Source: Streptomyces griseus subsp. griseus (GTDB lineage: Bacteria > Actinomycetota > Actinomycetes > Streptomycetales > Streptomycetaceae). Taken from it: a stretch of 64,000 nucleotides of DNA. The stretch covers positions 197,556 to 261,555 of the forward strand of contig NZ_JOJE01000004.1 of the NCBI RefSeq assembly GCF_000720255.1, written 5' to 3'. The notes beneath the pieces are model-generated. The model had not been told where the DNA came from. It made no database searches and worked only from the letters and a program-made list of their open reading frames with translations. This document shows positions 50,472 through 59,367 of the stretch, piece after piece (position 1 is the first letter of the stretch; the number at the start of each line of letters is the position of its first letter). Both the position numbers and the translations under genes were made by a program.

Positions 50472-52940
50472 GTGGTCAGTGAGGGCGCCGCCGTACGCAG
50501 GACGAGAACGCCGCGTGCCGAGGTTGCCCTCAAGACGCTCATGAGCGAGCCCGACTCACCCGAACGGGCGCGCCGCATCCTCGAACAGGCCCTCGTCTTC
50601 ACCGGCGCGACCTTCGCCGCGCTGTACGTACCGGGCGCCGAGGGTGACCTGCTGTGCCTGGTCGAGGCGGTCGGCGTGCCGAGGACGCTGTACGGGCTGC
50701 GCGAGAGCTACCCGCTCGCCGGGTGCTCCCCGGCCGCCGACGTCCACCGCACCGCGGAGCCGGTATGGCTCGGCCCCGCGGAGCTCGCCGGGTACGCGGG
50801 GTCGCGGCGGATGGGCTCCCAGGACGTCTTCCTGGCCGCCCTGCCCGTCCGTGACGACACGGGCGGCGGCCGCTGTCTGCTCGCCGTGACCGAGAGCCCC
50901 GACGGCTTCGGCCCCGAGGACCGGGCGTGCCTGGCGCTCGTCGCCGAGGCCCTCACCCGCGCCGTCCCGGCTCAGTCGGTCGCCGGCGGAGTCCGCGAGG
51001 AACTCACCGGGGGTGCCTTCGGCCTCGCCATGGACAGCGGCCACGTCGAGGTCGGAGACGACCTCCTGGAGCTGTTCGGTCTCACCCGCGACGACTTCGA
51101 CGGCAAGGTCGAGACCCTGCTCGGTCTCACCGTCCCCGAGGACCTGCCCTCGCTGATGTCCGTGGTCGAGGCCGACCACATGTCCATTGGCGACCGCGAG
51201 CTGGAGTTCCGCGTCCTGCAGCCGGCCGGACCGCCCAGGTGGCTCAGGCTGCGCGGCCGGCTGCTGCCGGGCGGCGACGGCCGTCCCGCCCGGCTCGTCG
51301 GCACCGTCGCCGATGCCTCCACCCTGCGCTCCGACGTCACCGACGTGGCCCGAGTCCAGCGCCTGGCCGCCGCCCTCGCGACCGCCGGCACCGTGCGTGA
51401 CGTCAGCCAGGCCGTGGTCACCGCCCTGCGCGCGCCGCTGCGGGCCGACCGCATCGCCCTGGCCGAACTGGAGAACGACCGTCTCGTCGTCACCGTCCTC
51501 GACCCGCCCGAACCGGAGGCCTGGCCCGAGCTCTGGCGGCTGGAGTGGCGCTCCGAATGGCCCGACGCGCCCGTGCGCACCATGCCCACCCTCGCCGCCG
51601 CCCTGCGCGAGGGCCGCGCCCGGATCTGGCCCGCCGGCACCACCCTGGAACCCGCCCTCGCCGAGGTCGGCCCCGGCGGACTCGCCGTGCTGCCGCTGCC
51701 CGCCGCCGGCCGCATGGCCGGCGCCTGCCTGATCGGCTGGGACACCCCGCACGACTTCGGCCCCGACGAACGCGCCCTGCTCACCGCCTCCGCCGGGCTC
51801 GCCGGACAGGCCCTGATGCGCGCCCACGCCTTCGACGCCGAACACGAACTGGTCGGCATGCTCCAGCGCCAGTTGCTCCCGCGCCGCCTGCCGGACCTGC
51901 CCGGAGCCGTCGCCGTCGCCCGCTACCTGCCCACCACCGCGGGCCTGGAGGTCGGCGGCGACTGGTACGACGTGATCCCGCTGCCCGACCACCACGTCGC
52001 CCTCGTCATCGGCGACGTCCAGGGCCACAGCGCGGCCGCGGCCACCCTCATGGGCCAGATGCGCACCGCGCTGCGTGCCTACGCCGCCGAGGGCCACCCT
52101 CCGGACGTGGTGGTCTCCCACGCCAACCGGCTCCTCATGGAGCTGGAGACCGACCTCTTCGTGACCTGCTGCTACGTCGACGTCGACCTGGAGGAGGGCA
52201 CCGCCTGGTGCGTGCGCGCCGGACACCTCCCGCCGGTGCTGCGGCACGCCGACGGCACCACGGAGATCGCGGAACGGGACGGCGGCCCACCGCTCGGCGT
52301 GCTGGCGCAGGCCGACTTCCCCCTCGGCCCGCTCTCCTTGCGCCCGGGCACCGTGCTCGCGCTCACCACCGACGGCCTCGTGGAGTCGCCCGACTCCGAC
52401 ATCGACACCGGCATGGAACGGTTCGCCCGCGCCCTGGCCGAACCCGATCCCTCCCACCTCGGCCTCGTCGCCGACGCCCTGCTCGGCGACGCCCGACGCG
52501 CCGACGACATCGCCCTGCTCCTCATGCGCTACGACGGCATGGCCGAGCGCCCACGTCGCGAGACCTGGACGGTGTGGCGCGTCCCCGAGGCCGTCCGGCA
52601 CGCCCGGCGCTACACCCGGCGCACCCTGCGCGTGTGGGGCGTGCCCGGCGACGACACCGACACCGCCCTGCTCGTCGTCTCCGAGCTGGTCACCAACGCG
52701 CTCGTCCACACCGACGGCCCGGTCCGTCTCGACCTCACCCTGCTCCACCGGCGGCTGCGCGTCGCCGTCACCGACGCCTCCCCCCGCACCCCCGTCAAAC
52801 CGTCCGACATCGGCTGGGAAGCCACCGGCGGCCGCGGGATCCTCCTCGTCGAAGCGATGTCGGACACGTGGGGGACGGTGCCCGTGAGCGGCGGCAAACA
52901 GGTCTGGTGCGAACTCGCGCTGACGACCCCCACGAAATGA
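50472..52940 (+). CDS. GAF-PAS-GAF SpoIIE-type phosphatase with anti-sigma-kinase domain
   Basis: An 822-aa protein: GAF (about 30-180), PAS (185-290), GAF (300-460), SpoIIE/PP2C (485-690, EVGGDWYDVIPLPD and VIGDVQGHSAAAAT) and an RsbW-like ATPase (700-815, ELVTNALVHTDGP and GGRGILLVEAM). It is expected to act in a partner-switching pathway on an anti-anti-sigma factor. GTG 50472 is a likely start but has no clear ribosome site; ATG 50541 is the alternative. It diverges from ramC and may answer the same developmental signal. Confidence 0.87.
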   Translation: MVSEGAAVRRTRTPRAEVALKTLMSEPDSPERARRILEQALVFTGATFAALYVPGAEGDLLCLVEAVGVPRTLYGLRESYPLAGCSPAADVHRTAEPVWLGPAELAGYAGSRRMGSQDVFLAALPVRDDTGGGRCLLAVTESPDGFGPEDRACLALVAEALTRAVPAQSVAGGVREELTGGAFGLAMDSGHVEVGDDLLELFGLTRDDFDGKVETLLGLTVPEDLPSLMSVVEADHMSIGDRELEFRVLQPAGPPRWLRLRGRLLPGGDGRPARLVGTVADASTLRSDVTDVARVQRLAAALATAGTVRDVSQAVVTALRAPLRADRIALAELENDRLVVTVLDPPEPEAWPELWRLEWRSEWPDAPVRTMPTLAAALREGRARIWPAGTTLEPALAEVGPGGLAVLPLPAAGRMAGACLIGWDTPHDFGPDERALLTASAGLAGQALMRAHAFDAEHELVGMLQRQLLPRRLPDLPGAVAVARYLPTTAGLEVGGDWYDVIPLPDHHVALVIGDVQGHSAAAATLMGQMRTALRAYAAEGHPPDVVVSHANRLLMELETDLFVTCCYVDVDLEEGTAWCVRAGHLPPVLRHADGTTEIAERDGGPPLGVLAQADFPLGPLSLRPGTVLALTTDGLVESPDSDIDTGMERFARALAEPDPSHLGLVADALLGDARRADDIALLLMRYDGMAERPRRETWTVWRVPEAVRHARRYTRRTLRVWGVPGDDTDTALLVVSELVTNALVHTDGPVRLDLTLLHRRLRVAVTDASPRTPVKPSDIGWEATGGRGILLVEAMSDTWGTVPVSGGKQVWCELALTTPTK

Positions 52941-52998
52941 AGCAAGAGTTCGATTTTGGTCGATCGCCCACACAACCATCTCGACCTACGCTGACCTT

Positions 52999-53502
52999 GT
53001 GCGTCTGCTCCTGATGTCCGACACCCACCTGCCCAAGCGCGCCCGGCGGCTGCCCGCGCCCCTGCTCGCCGAACTCCCGCACGCCGACGTCGTCCTCCAC
53101 GCCGGGGACTGGGTCGACACGGCCGCCCTCGACCTGCTGGAGAGCCACAGCCGACGGCTGATCGGCGTGTACGGCAACAATGACGGCCCCGAGCTGCGCG
53201 CCCGACTGCCCGAGGTGGCGTACGCCGAGCTGGACGGCCTCCGCTTCGGCGTGATCCACGAGACGGGCTCCGCGGGGGGCCGCGAAGCCCGGTGCGCCGC
53301 CCGCTTCCCCGACCTGGACGTGCTCGTCTTCGGCCACAGCCACATCCCCTGGGACACCACCGCCCCCACCGGCCTGCGCCTGCTCAACCCGGGCTCCCCG
53401 ACGGACCGCCGCCGTCAGCCCCACTGCACGTACATGACTGCCACGCTGACCGGGGGCCGCCTCACCGAGGTGGAACTCCACCGGCTGCCGCCCCGCGTCT
53501 GA
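52999..53502 (+). CDS. YfcE/MJ0936-type metallophosphoesterase
   Basis: A 167-aa calcineurin-like phosphoesterase. The metal-binding motifs are complete: SDTHLP (Asp8, His10), LHAGDWVD, GNNDGPE, IHETG and FGHSHIPW. Family members hydrolyse phosphodiesters. GTG 52999 is preceded by a TACGCT box at 52987-52992 and no Shine-Dalgarno sequence, so the transcript may be leaderless. Physiological substrate unknown. Confidence 0.88.
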   Translation: MRLLLMSDTHLPKRARRLPAPLLAELPHADVVLHAGDWVDTAALDLLESHSRRLIGVYGNNDGPELRARLPEVAYAELDGLRFGVIHETGSAGGREARCAARFPDLDVLVFGHSHIPWDTTAPTGLRLLNPGSPTDRRRQPHCTYMTATLTGGRLTEVELHRLPPRV

Positions 53503-53514
53503 CCCCGCACAAGG

Positions 53515-53554
53515 GCCGGGCCGCTCCGGTCCTCTCGCCCGGAAGCGGCCCGGC
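53515..53554 (+). terminator. Hairpin terminator after the phosphoesterase gene
   Basis: A perfect 11-bp stem, GCCGGGCCGCT (53515-53525) with AGCGGCCCGGC (53544-53554), begins 13 bp after the stop codon. The rest of the gap to 53746 shows nothing else I recognise. Confidence 0.8.
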
Positions 53555-53746
53555 TTCGCGACTGGTGCGTACTCACGGACCTCCTTCCGAAGCAACGGGG
53601 GAAACAGGACGGGTCGGCCCCGTCCATAGTGCGGTGCCTACCCCTCACAGCGCGCTCCACACACAGAAATCCGCATGTTCCGCGCCCCGAAACCGGCGGA
53701 CCTGGCCACGAAATTCGGTGGACGCGGCCGGCTCCGATCCGCTGGC

Positions 53747-54670
53747 ATGATGCGCGTGCTGATCGACGCTTCTCTCGTCCACCGTCTGCTCGCCGCCCAG
53801 TTCCCGCACTGGGCACAGCTGCCCGTCACCCCCGTCCCGCGCTCCGGCCTCGACAACGCCACCTTCAGACTCGGCGACGACCTGTCCGTACGGCTGCCGC
53901 GCTACGCGCACTGGGTCGGCCAGGTCGAGCGGGAGCACCGCTGGCTGCCCCGCCTCGCCCCGCACCTGCCGCTGCCCGTCTCCGCACCGGTGGCCCAGGG
54001 CGAACCGGGCGAGGGCTACCCCTACCCGTGGTCCGTGTACCGCTGGCTGGAGGGCGAGACGGCGACCACCGAGGACCTCACCGATCCCGTACGCGCCGCC
54101 CTCGACCTCGCCGGCTTCATCACCGCCCTCCAGGACATCGACACCACCGGCGGGCCCGGCCCCGAGCAGAGCAACGCCTTCCGTGGTGTCCCGATGGGCG
54201 ATGACCGCGACTCGCTGGCCGCGGAGGCCCGGGTCCGCCCCAAGATCGAGGCGCTGCGGGGGACGGGTCTCGTCGACGTGGACGCCGTGACGGAAGTGTG
54301 GGAAGCCGCCCTCGCCGCGCCGGCCTGGCAGAAGCCGCCGGTGTGGATCCACGGCGACCTCGCGACCGGCAACCTCCTGACGAGGAACGGCCGGCTCAGC
54401 GCGGTCATCGACTTCGGGACGCTCGCCGTGGCCGACCCGGCGGTGGACCTGATGCCCGCCTGGAAGTTCCTCCCCGCCCCGGCACTCCCCGCCTTCCGCG
54501 AGGCCGTCGCCGCCGACGACGCCACCTGGGCCCGGGCCAGGGGATGGGCCCTGGCGGGTTCGCTCCCGGTACCGGAGGACCCGTTCTTCCGCGAGGACCC
54601 CGACCGGGTCACTCAGGCGCTGCGCCACTTGGAGGCGGTGATCGCGGACCACCGCCGCCACGGCGGGTGA
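53747..54670 (+). CDS. Aminoglycoside-phosphotransferase-family kinase-like protein
   Basis: A 307-aa APH-fold protein. The catalytic Brenner-type motif is WIHGDLATGNLL (Asp204) and the metal motif VIDFGTLAVADPAVDL (Asp222). The N-lobe has GLDNATFRLGDDLSVRLPR in place of a glycine-rich loop. These proteins phosphorylate small molecules such as antibiotics, choline or sugars; the substrate here is unknown and resistance should not be assumed. ATG 53747 begins MMRVLIDASLVHRLL; no ribosome site is obvious. It faces the XdhC gene. Confidence 0.82.
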   Translation: MMRVLIDASLVHRLLAAQFPHWAQLPVTPVPRSGLDNATFRLGDDLSVRLPRYAHWVGQVEREHRWLPRLAPHLPLPVSAPVAQGEPGEGYPYPWSVYRWLEGETATTEDLTDPVRAALDLAGFITALQDIDTTGGPGPEQSNAFRGVPMGDDRDSLAAEARVRPKIEALRGTGLVDVDAVTEVWEAALAAPAWQKPPVWIHGDLATGNLLTRNGRLSAVIDFGTLAVADPAVDLMPAWKFLPAPALPAFREAVAADDATWARARGWALAGSLPVPEDPFFREDPDRVTQALRHLEAVIADHRRHGG

Positions 54671-54703
54671 GAGATGCGGCCCCCGACCCGGGGCGCCCGT
54701 TCC

Positions 54704-55813
54704 TCAGCCATCACGCCCGACCGGATGAACGGCCCCGTCGGTCCCGCTGAGCGGGGTGCCGCTGCCTCCCCACCGCAGCGCGACGATCTCGGCGGCCACG
54801 GAGACAGCCACCTCCTCGGGTGTACGGGCGCCGAGGTCGAGCCCGACGGGTGAGCGCAGCCGGGACAGCTCACTCTCGGTGAGACCGGCCTCCACCAGCC
54901 GCTTCCTGCGGTCGTCGTGCGTACGCCGGCTGCCCATGGCCCCGATGTACGCGGCCGGCCGGCGCAGCGCCTCCTCCAGGAGTGGTACGTCGAACTTGGG
55001 ATCGTGGGTGAGGACGCAGACGACCGTGCGCTCGTCCGTCCCGGTCTCCCGCAGATACCGGTGCGGCCACTCCACGACCACGTCCACGCCCGGCGGGAAC
55101 CGCTTCGGCGTGGCGAAGACGGGGCGGGCGTCGCACACCGTGACCCGGTAGCCGAGGAAGTCACCGATGCGGGCGACGGCGGCCGCGTGGTCGATCGCGC
55201 CGAAGACCAGCATCCGGGGCGGCGGCGCGAAGGAGTGCAGGAACACGGAGACGGCGTCCTCGCGCCGCTCGCCGTGCGCCCCGTAGTGCCGTACGCCGGT
55301 CGCGCCCAGCGCGAGCTCACCGCGCGCGTCCGCGGTGACCGCCACATCGAGGCCGCTCGCGCCCAGCGTGCCGGCCACCCGATCCGGCCAGACGGTGAGG
55401 GTGGCCCCGCGTGGAGCGGGCCCGTCGAGCACGGTCGCCACGGTCACCGGTTCCCCCACCGCGACCGACTCCGCGACCGCGCCGAAGCCCGGATCACGTT
55501 CGGCCGTGACGGGACGCACCAGCAGGGTGATCTCCCCGCCGCAGGTGAGCCCGACGGCGAACGCGTCCTCGTCGCTGTATCCGAAGCTCTCCAGCCGGGC
55601 CTCCCCACTCGCCACGACCTCCTGCGCGAGCTCGAACACGGCGCCCTCGACACACCCCCCGGACACACTCCCGACCACCTCGTCCTCCGGCCCCACCGCC
55701 ATAGCGGCCCCCGGATCGCGCGGCGCGCTCCGAGTCACCGAGACAACGGTGGCGAGCCCGAACGGGACACCCGCGCCGTACCAGCCCCTCAGCACCGGAA
55801 GAATCTCACGCAT
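54704..55813 (-). CDS. XdhC/CoxI-family molybdoenzyme maturation factor
   Basis: A 369-aa protein. The N-terminal XdhC_CoxI domain has FGLATVVSVTRSAPRDPGAA and the conserved GSVSGGCVEGAVF with its cysteine; a second cysteine lies in VGLTCGGEITLLV. The C-terminal Rossmann domain has MLVFGAIDHAAAVARIGDFL and YIGAMGSRRTHDDRR. XdhC proteins insert or sulfurate the molybdenum cofactor of xanthine or CO dehydrogenases. No molybdenum hydroxylase subunit is adjacent, so the client is elsewhere. ATG 55813 has a CAGGAGGT site. Confidence 0.88.
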   Translation of the reverse strand: MREILPVLRGWYGAGVPFGLATVVSVTRSAPRDPGAAMAVGPEDEVVGSVSGGCVEGAVFELAQEVVASGEARLESFGYSDEDAFAVGLTCGGEITLLVRPVTAERDPGFGAVAESVAVGEPVTVATVLDGPAPRGATLTVWPDRVAGTLGASGLDVAVTADARGELALGATGVRHYGAHGERREDAVSVFLHSFAPPPRMLVFGAIDHAAAVARIGDFLGYRVTVCDARPVFATPKRFPPGVDVVVEWPHRYLRETGTDERTVVCVLTHDPKFDVPLLEEALRRPAAYIGAMGSRRTHDDRRKRLVEAGLTESELSRLRSPVGLDLGARTPEEVAVSVAAEIVALRWGGSGTPLSGTDGAVHPVGRDG

Positions 55814-56017
55814 CCCCGCGGATACCTCCTGACGAGCCCGTCAAACCAGCCACCGCCCGTGATTTTCCCAGGTCAGACAGGGCTCGGCCAGTCGCCGATC
55901 TCGACATGCAAGTCGTAGGTCGCGGCAATCCCTTCGCAAAGGGGGCTTCCGGGACGGTGCAGGGCCTGCATGATCACGTCAGCAGTGCTCGTGCGGGAAC
56001 AAGGTGGAGGGGTCGGC

Positions 56018-56731
56018 GTGAGACGTCGATGGGTGAAGGTCCTGGTGATCACGGTGGCGGTGCTCGCCGTGCTGTTCACGGTCGTCGACCGGGTGGCCGT
56101 GCACTACGCGGAGAACGAGGCCGCGCAGCTCGCCAAGGAGAAGTACGGCTACGCGAACACCACTGACGGATACCTGGATGTCGGGATAGAGGGCTTCCCG
56201 TTTCTGACGCAGGCGGCGCGCAGGGACTTCGGGCACGTCACGTTGAGCGCGGGACGGTTCTACATCGACACCACCACCAACGCGCCGGGCGGCTATCTGC
56301 ACGTCGACCGTCTCCGTCTCGACCTGCGCGGCCTGCGGGTGACGTCGCTGACCGCGCGCAGCGCCGAGGCGAACCTCGCCACCGGGACCCTGACCATCTC
56401 CTACGAGGAACTGTCCGGGGTACTGACACGACTGGCGGGCCACGGCGGGCCGTTGAAGGTCTCCCAGGCCCCGGGGTCGGCCGGCCAGGCGGCACGGGTC
56501 AAGGTCTCCGGCACGGTGGGCGGAAGGCCGTTGGACAGCACGGGAACACTCCTGGCCCAGGGCACGGAGCTGTCCCTGACCGTCCCCGGCGCCGAACAGG
56601 CCGCGCCCGTGTGGCGGGTCGGCCTTCCGGAGGGAGTCGACTTCACCGCCGCGCGCGCCACCGCGGACGGCGTCGAGATCAGCCTCGTCGGCCACCAGGT
56701 CACTCTCGGTTCCTCACGCTTCGGAACCTGA
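56018..56731 (+). CDS. DUF2993 (LmeA-like) membrane-anchored protein
   Basis: A 237-aa protein with an uncleaved signal anchor (WVKVLVITVAVLAVLFTVVD) and a DUF2993 domain: YLDVGIEGFPFLTQAARRDF, GYLHVDRLRLDLRGL and EISLVGHQVTLGS. Relatives such as mycobacterial LmeA bind phospholipid or take part in cell-envelope glycolipid maturation. The role in Streptomyces is unknown. GTG 56018 has a GGAGGGG site 5-6 bp upstream. Confidence 0.8.
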   Translation: MRRRWVKVLVITVAVLAVLFTVVDRVAVHYAENEAAQLAKEKYGYANTTDGYLDVGIEGFPFLTQAARRDFGHVTLSAGRFYIDTTTNAPGGYLHVDRLRLDLRGLRVTSLTARSAEANLATGTLTISYEELSGVLTRLAGHGGPLKVSQAPGSAGQAARVKVSGTVGGRPLDSTGTLLAQGTELSLTVPGAEQAAPVWRVGLPEGVDFTAARATADGVEISLVGHQVTLGSSRFGT

Positions 56732-57030
56732 ACGGTCCACCGCCCTGCTTCACGCTGGGGTAGTCGCAGGTGACGGAGATCAGTCGACCGTCACATGGGT
56801 CAACGGACAGTCGTCGTCGAAGATGCGTGTCCCGCGGACCGCCCTCGGCTCTGTGCATGCGAGCCCGTATCCCGTTCTGTTCCGTGACCTCGGTGGAGGA
56901 GACGGGCAGGAGTGGTGACCGGTTTCGTGGCAGGAGCCGAGTGCGATGTGACGGTGGGTCGGACGCCGGGCGTTTGGCCGTGGGATACCGGGCAACCCGT
57001 CCGCCGAACCGACACCAAGGAGAAACTGCC

Positions 57031-57315
57031 ATGGGCATCATTGCGTGGATCTTCATCGGTCTGCTCGCCGGGGCCATTGCCAAGGCGCTCATGCCGGGCA
57101 AGGACCCGGGCGGCATCATCATCACCATGCTCATCGGTATCGCCGGAGGGCTGCTCGGAGGGTTCCTCGGCAAGGTGATCTTCGGAGTCGACTCGATCGA
57201 CGGCTTCTTCGACCTGTCCACCTGGATCGCGGCCATCATTGGGTCCGTCATCCTCCTCGCGGTGTACCGACTGGTCACCGGGCGAGGTCGCGGACACCGG
57301 CACGTGCACGCATAA
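57031..57315 (+). CDS. GlsB/YeaQ/YmgE-type small membrane stress protein
   Basis: A 94-aa protein with three hydrophobic segments: GIIAWIFIGLLAGAIAKALM, IIITMLIGIAGGLLGGFLGK and WIAAIIGSVILLAVYRLV. The repeated Gly-rich helices identify the transglycosylase-associated (GlsB/YeaQ/YmgE) family. It is induced by stress in several bacteria; the molecular role is unknown. ATG 57031 has an AAGGAGA site. The 299 bp upstream (56732-57030) carry its promoter and no supported gene. Confidence 0.88.
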   Translation: MGIIAWIFIGLLAGAIAKALMPGKDPGGIIITMLIGIAGGLLGGFLGKVIFGVDSIDGFFDLSTWIAAIIGSVILLAVYRLVTGRGRGHRHVHA

Positions 57316-57332
57316 CTGAACACCGAGCACAC

Positions 57333-57370
57333 GTGCGAGCGCCCCCGTCGTAGGACGGGGGCGCTCGCAC
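57333..57370. terminator. Strong terminator after the GlsB-type gene
   Basis: A perfect 17-bp stem (GTGCGAGCGCCCCCGTC at 57333-57349 with 57354-57370) and a 4-nt loop. Confidence 0.9.
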
Positions 57371-57446
57371 ATCGCCGGAGGGCCACGAACTTACTCGTGA
57401 GTCAGTGGTGTTGACGGTGTCCGGAAATCATCGGACTGTAGTGAAC

Positions 57447-59306
57447 ATGACGAAAATCAGGGCTCGTCTTCTCGTTGTTCTGGTTGTCCTCAGCGGATTC
57501 CTGACGGTGGCGGGCCCCGGCCCCGCCACCGCTGCCCCCCTCACCGACTCCCTCTGGTTCGACGGCACCCCCCTGACCGTCTCCAACGGCCGCTTCACCG
57601 ACGGCCAGGGCCGCGAGGTCGTCCTGCGCGGCTACAACGTCTCCGGCGAGACCAAACTGGAGGAGAACAAGGGGCTCCCGTTCGCCTCGGTCGCCGACGC
57701 GAAGAAGTCGGCGACCGCGCTGCGCGCCCTCGGCGGCGGCAACTCCGTCCGCTTCCTGCTCTCCTGGGCCCACGCCGAACCCGCGCGCGGCCAGGTCGAC
57801 ACCGCCTACCTGGCCGCCGCCACCGACCAGATGCGCGCCTTCCTCGACGCCGGCATCCGCGTCTACCCCGACTTCCACCAGGACCTCTACTCCCGCCACC
57901 TGTTCGACCCGGACAGCTGGTACACAGGCGACGGCGCCCCCCAGTGGGCCGTGGAGGCCGGGGACTACCCCGACGAGTCCTGCGGCATCTGCCTCCTCTG
58001 GGGCCAGAACATCACCCAGAACGAGGCGGTGAAGCGGGCGACGTACGACTTCTGGCACAACGCCCACGGTCTCCAGGACGCCTTCCTCGCCACGGCCCAG
58101 CGGACCATGGCGTACATCGAACAGCACCTGTCCGCCGAGCAGTTCGTCGGCGTCGTCGGCTTCGACCCCTACAACGAGCCGCACGCGGGCGTCTACGACT
58201 CGGGGCAGACCAGCCGCGCCTGGGAGCGGGACGTGCTGTGGCCCTTCTACCTGAAGTTCCGGGCGAGGATGGACGCGGCCGGCTGGCAGGACAAGCCCGC
58301 CTTCGTCGAGCCCAACCTCTTCTGGAACGCCAACATCGACTTCCAGAAACAGGAGGGCGGCCTCCTGGACGCGGGCACCCTCGGCCCGCGCTACGTCTTC
58401 AACACCCACTTCTACGACCAGAAGGCGATCTCCGGCATCTTCATGTGGGGCAAGGCCGGCGACGGGCAGTACGCGGGCGACTTCGGGACCGTCCGGGACC
58501 GCGCGGCCGCCGCCGGCACCCCCGCGATCGTCAGCGAGTTCGGACACCCGCTTGCCGGAAACGTCTCCGACAAGGCCCCGACCGTCCTGAAGGCGATGTA
58601 CCAGGCACTCGACTCCCGCCGATCCGGATCCAGTTGGTGGACGAAGACGGCGGCGAGCGGACCGGTGCTGTCGGGCTCACAATGGCAGTGGGACATCTAC
58701 AACGGCCGCCACCACGAGCTGATGAACGGCAACCCCGACAAGGTGCTCACCACCGGCGACGCCTGGAACGACGAGGACCTCTCCGCCGTACGCCTCGACG
58801 ACTCGGGCAAGCCGGTCCTGCGGCAGGACGCCCGGCTCCTCGACCGCGTCTACCCCAGCGCCACCTCCGGCACCACGGTCGCCTTCACCTACGAGGACCG
58901 CTCCCGCGACGGCTCCACCACCCTGACCTGGAACCCGGTCCCCAGCTCCCTGCCGAATGTGGCACGCCTGGTCGGCTCCGGACAGTACGGACTGCTGCTG
59001 TGGCGCTCGAACAGCGGCTCGGCGCCCACCGAACTGCACCTGCCGGCGTCCTTCCCGACCGCGTCCACCACCGTCGTCTCCGACCTCGGCACGATGTACG
59101 CCCCGCCCGCGTACACCGACTCCACCCCGGTCGCCGCGGCCCCGGAGCCCGGCGGCACCGGAAGCCGTCGGCTGCTGCTCACCGACTCCGACTCCGGCGT
59201 CCTGCACTACGCCCTGGTGGCCAACGGGGCGACGGCACCCTCCGCCGACCTGCTGACCGCGGCCCGTGCCGAGCTGACGTCCTGGGCCGCAAAGACCGGC
59301 GGCTGA
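57447..59306 (+). CDS. Secreted GH5 glycosidase, cellulase/endoglycoceramidase-like
   Basis: A 619-aa secreted protein. A signal peptide (TKIRARLLVVLVVLSGFLTV, ending near ATAAPL) leads to a GH5 TIM barrel. The acid/base Glu244 is in DPYNEPH and the nucleophile Glu364 in IVSEFGHP. GYNVSGETKLEENKG at the first strand and the extended barrel loops resemble endoglycosylceramidase-type GH5_29-like enzymes rather than true cellulases. A C-terminal beta-sandwich (about 470-600) follows. ATG 57447 has no ribosome site but lies close behind a TGTAGT -10-like box, so the transcript may be leaderless. Substrate is uncertain. There is no CebR box. Confidence 0.85.
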   Translation: MTKIRARLLVVLVVLSGFLTVAGPGPATAAPLTDSLWFDGTPLTVSNGRFTDGQGREVVLRGYNVSGETKLEENKGLPFASVADAKKSATALRALGGGNSVRFLLSWAHAEPARGQVDTAYLAAATDQMRAFLDAGIRVYPDFHQDLYSRHLFDPDSWYTGDGAPQWAVEAGDYPDESCGICLLWGQNITQNEAVKRATYDFWHNAHGLQDAFLATAQRTMAYIEQHLSAEQFVGVVGFDPYNEPHAGVYDSGQTSRAWERDVLWPFYLKFRARMDAAGWQDKPAFVEPNLFWNANIDFQKQEGGLLDAGTLGPRYVFNTHFYDQKAISGIFMWGKAGDGQYAGDFGTVRDRAAAAGTPAIVSEFGHPLAGNVSDKAPTVLKAMYQALDSRRSGSSWWTKTAASGPVLSGSQWQWDIYNGRHHELMNGNPDKVLTTGDAWNDEDLSAVRLDDSGKPVLRQDARLLDRVYPSATSGTTVAFTYEDRSRDGSTTLTWNPVPSSLPNVARLVGSGQYGLLLWRSNSGSAPTELHLPASFPTASTTVVSDLGTMYAPPAYTDSTPVAAAPEPGGTGSRRLLLTDSDSGVLHYALVANGATAPSADLLTAARAELTSWAAKTGG

Positions 59307-59367
59307 GCACGCTTGACCCTCCCCTCACGTCAGGGTTCACGCTGGACCCCGACGAAAGGGCAGGTGA

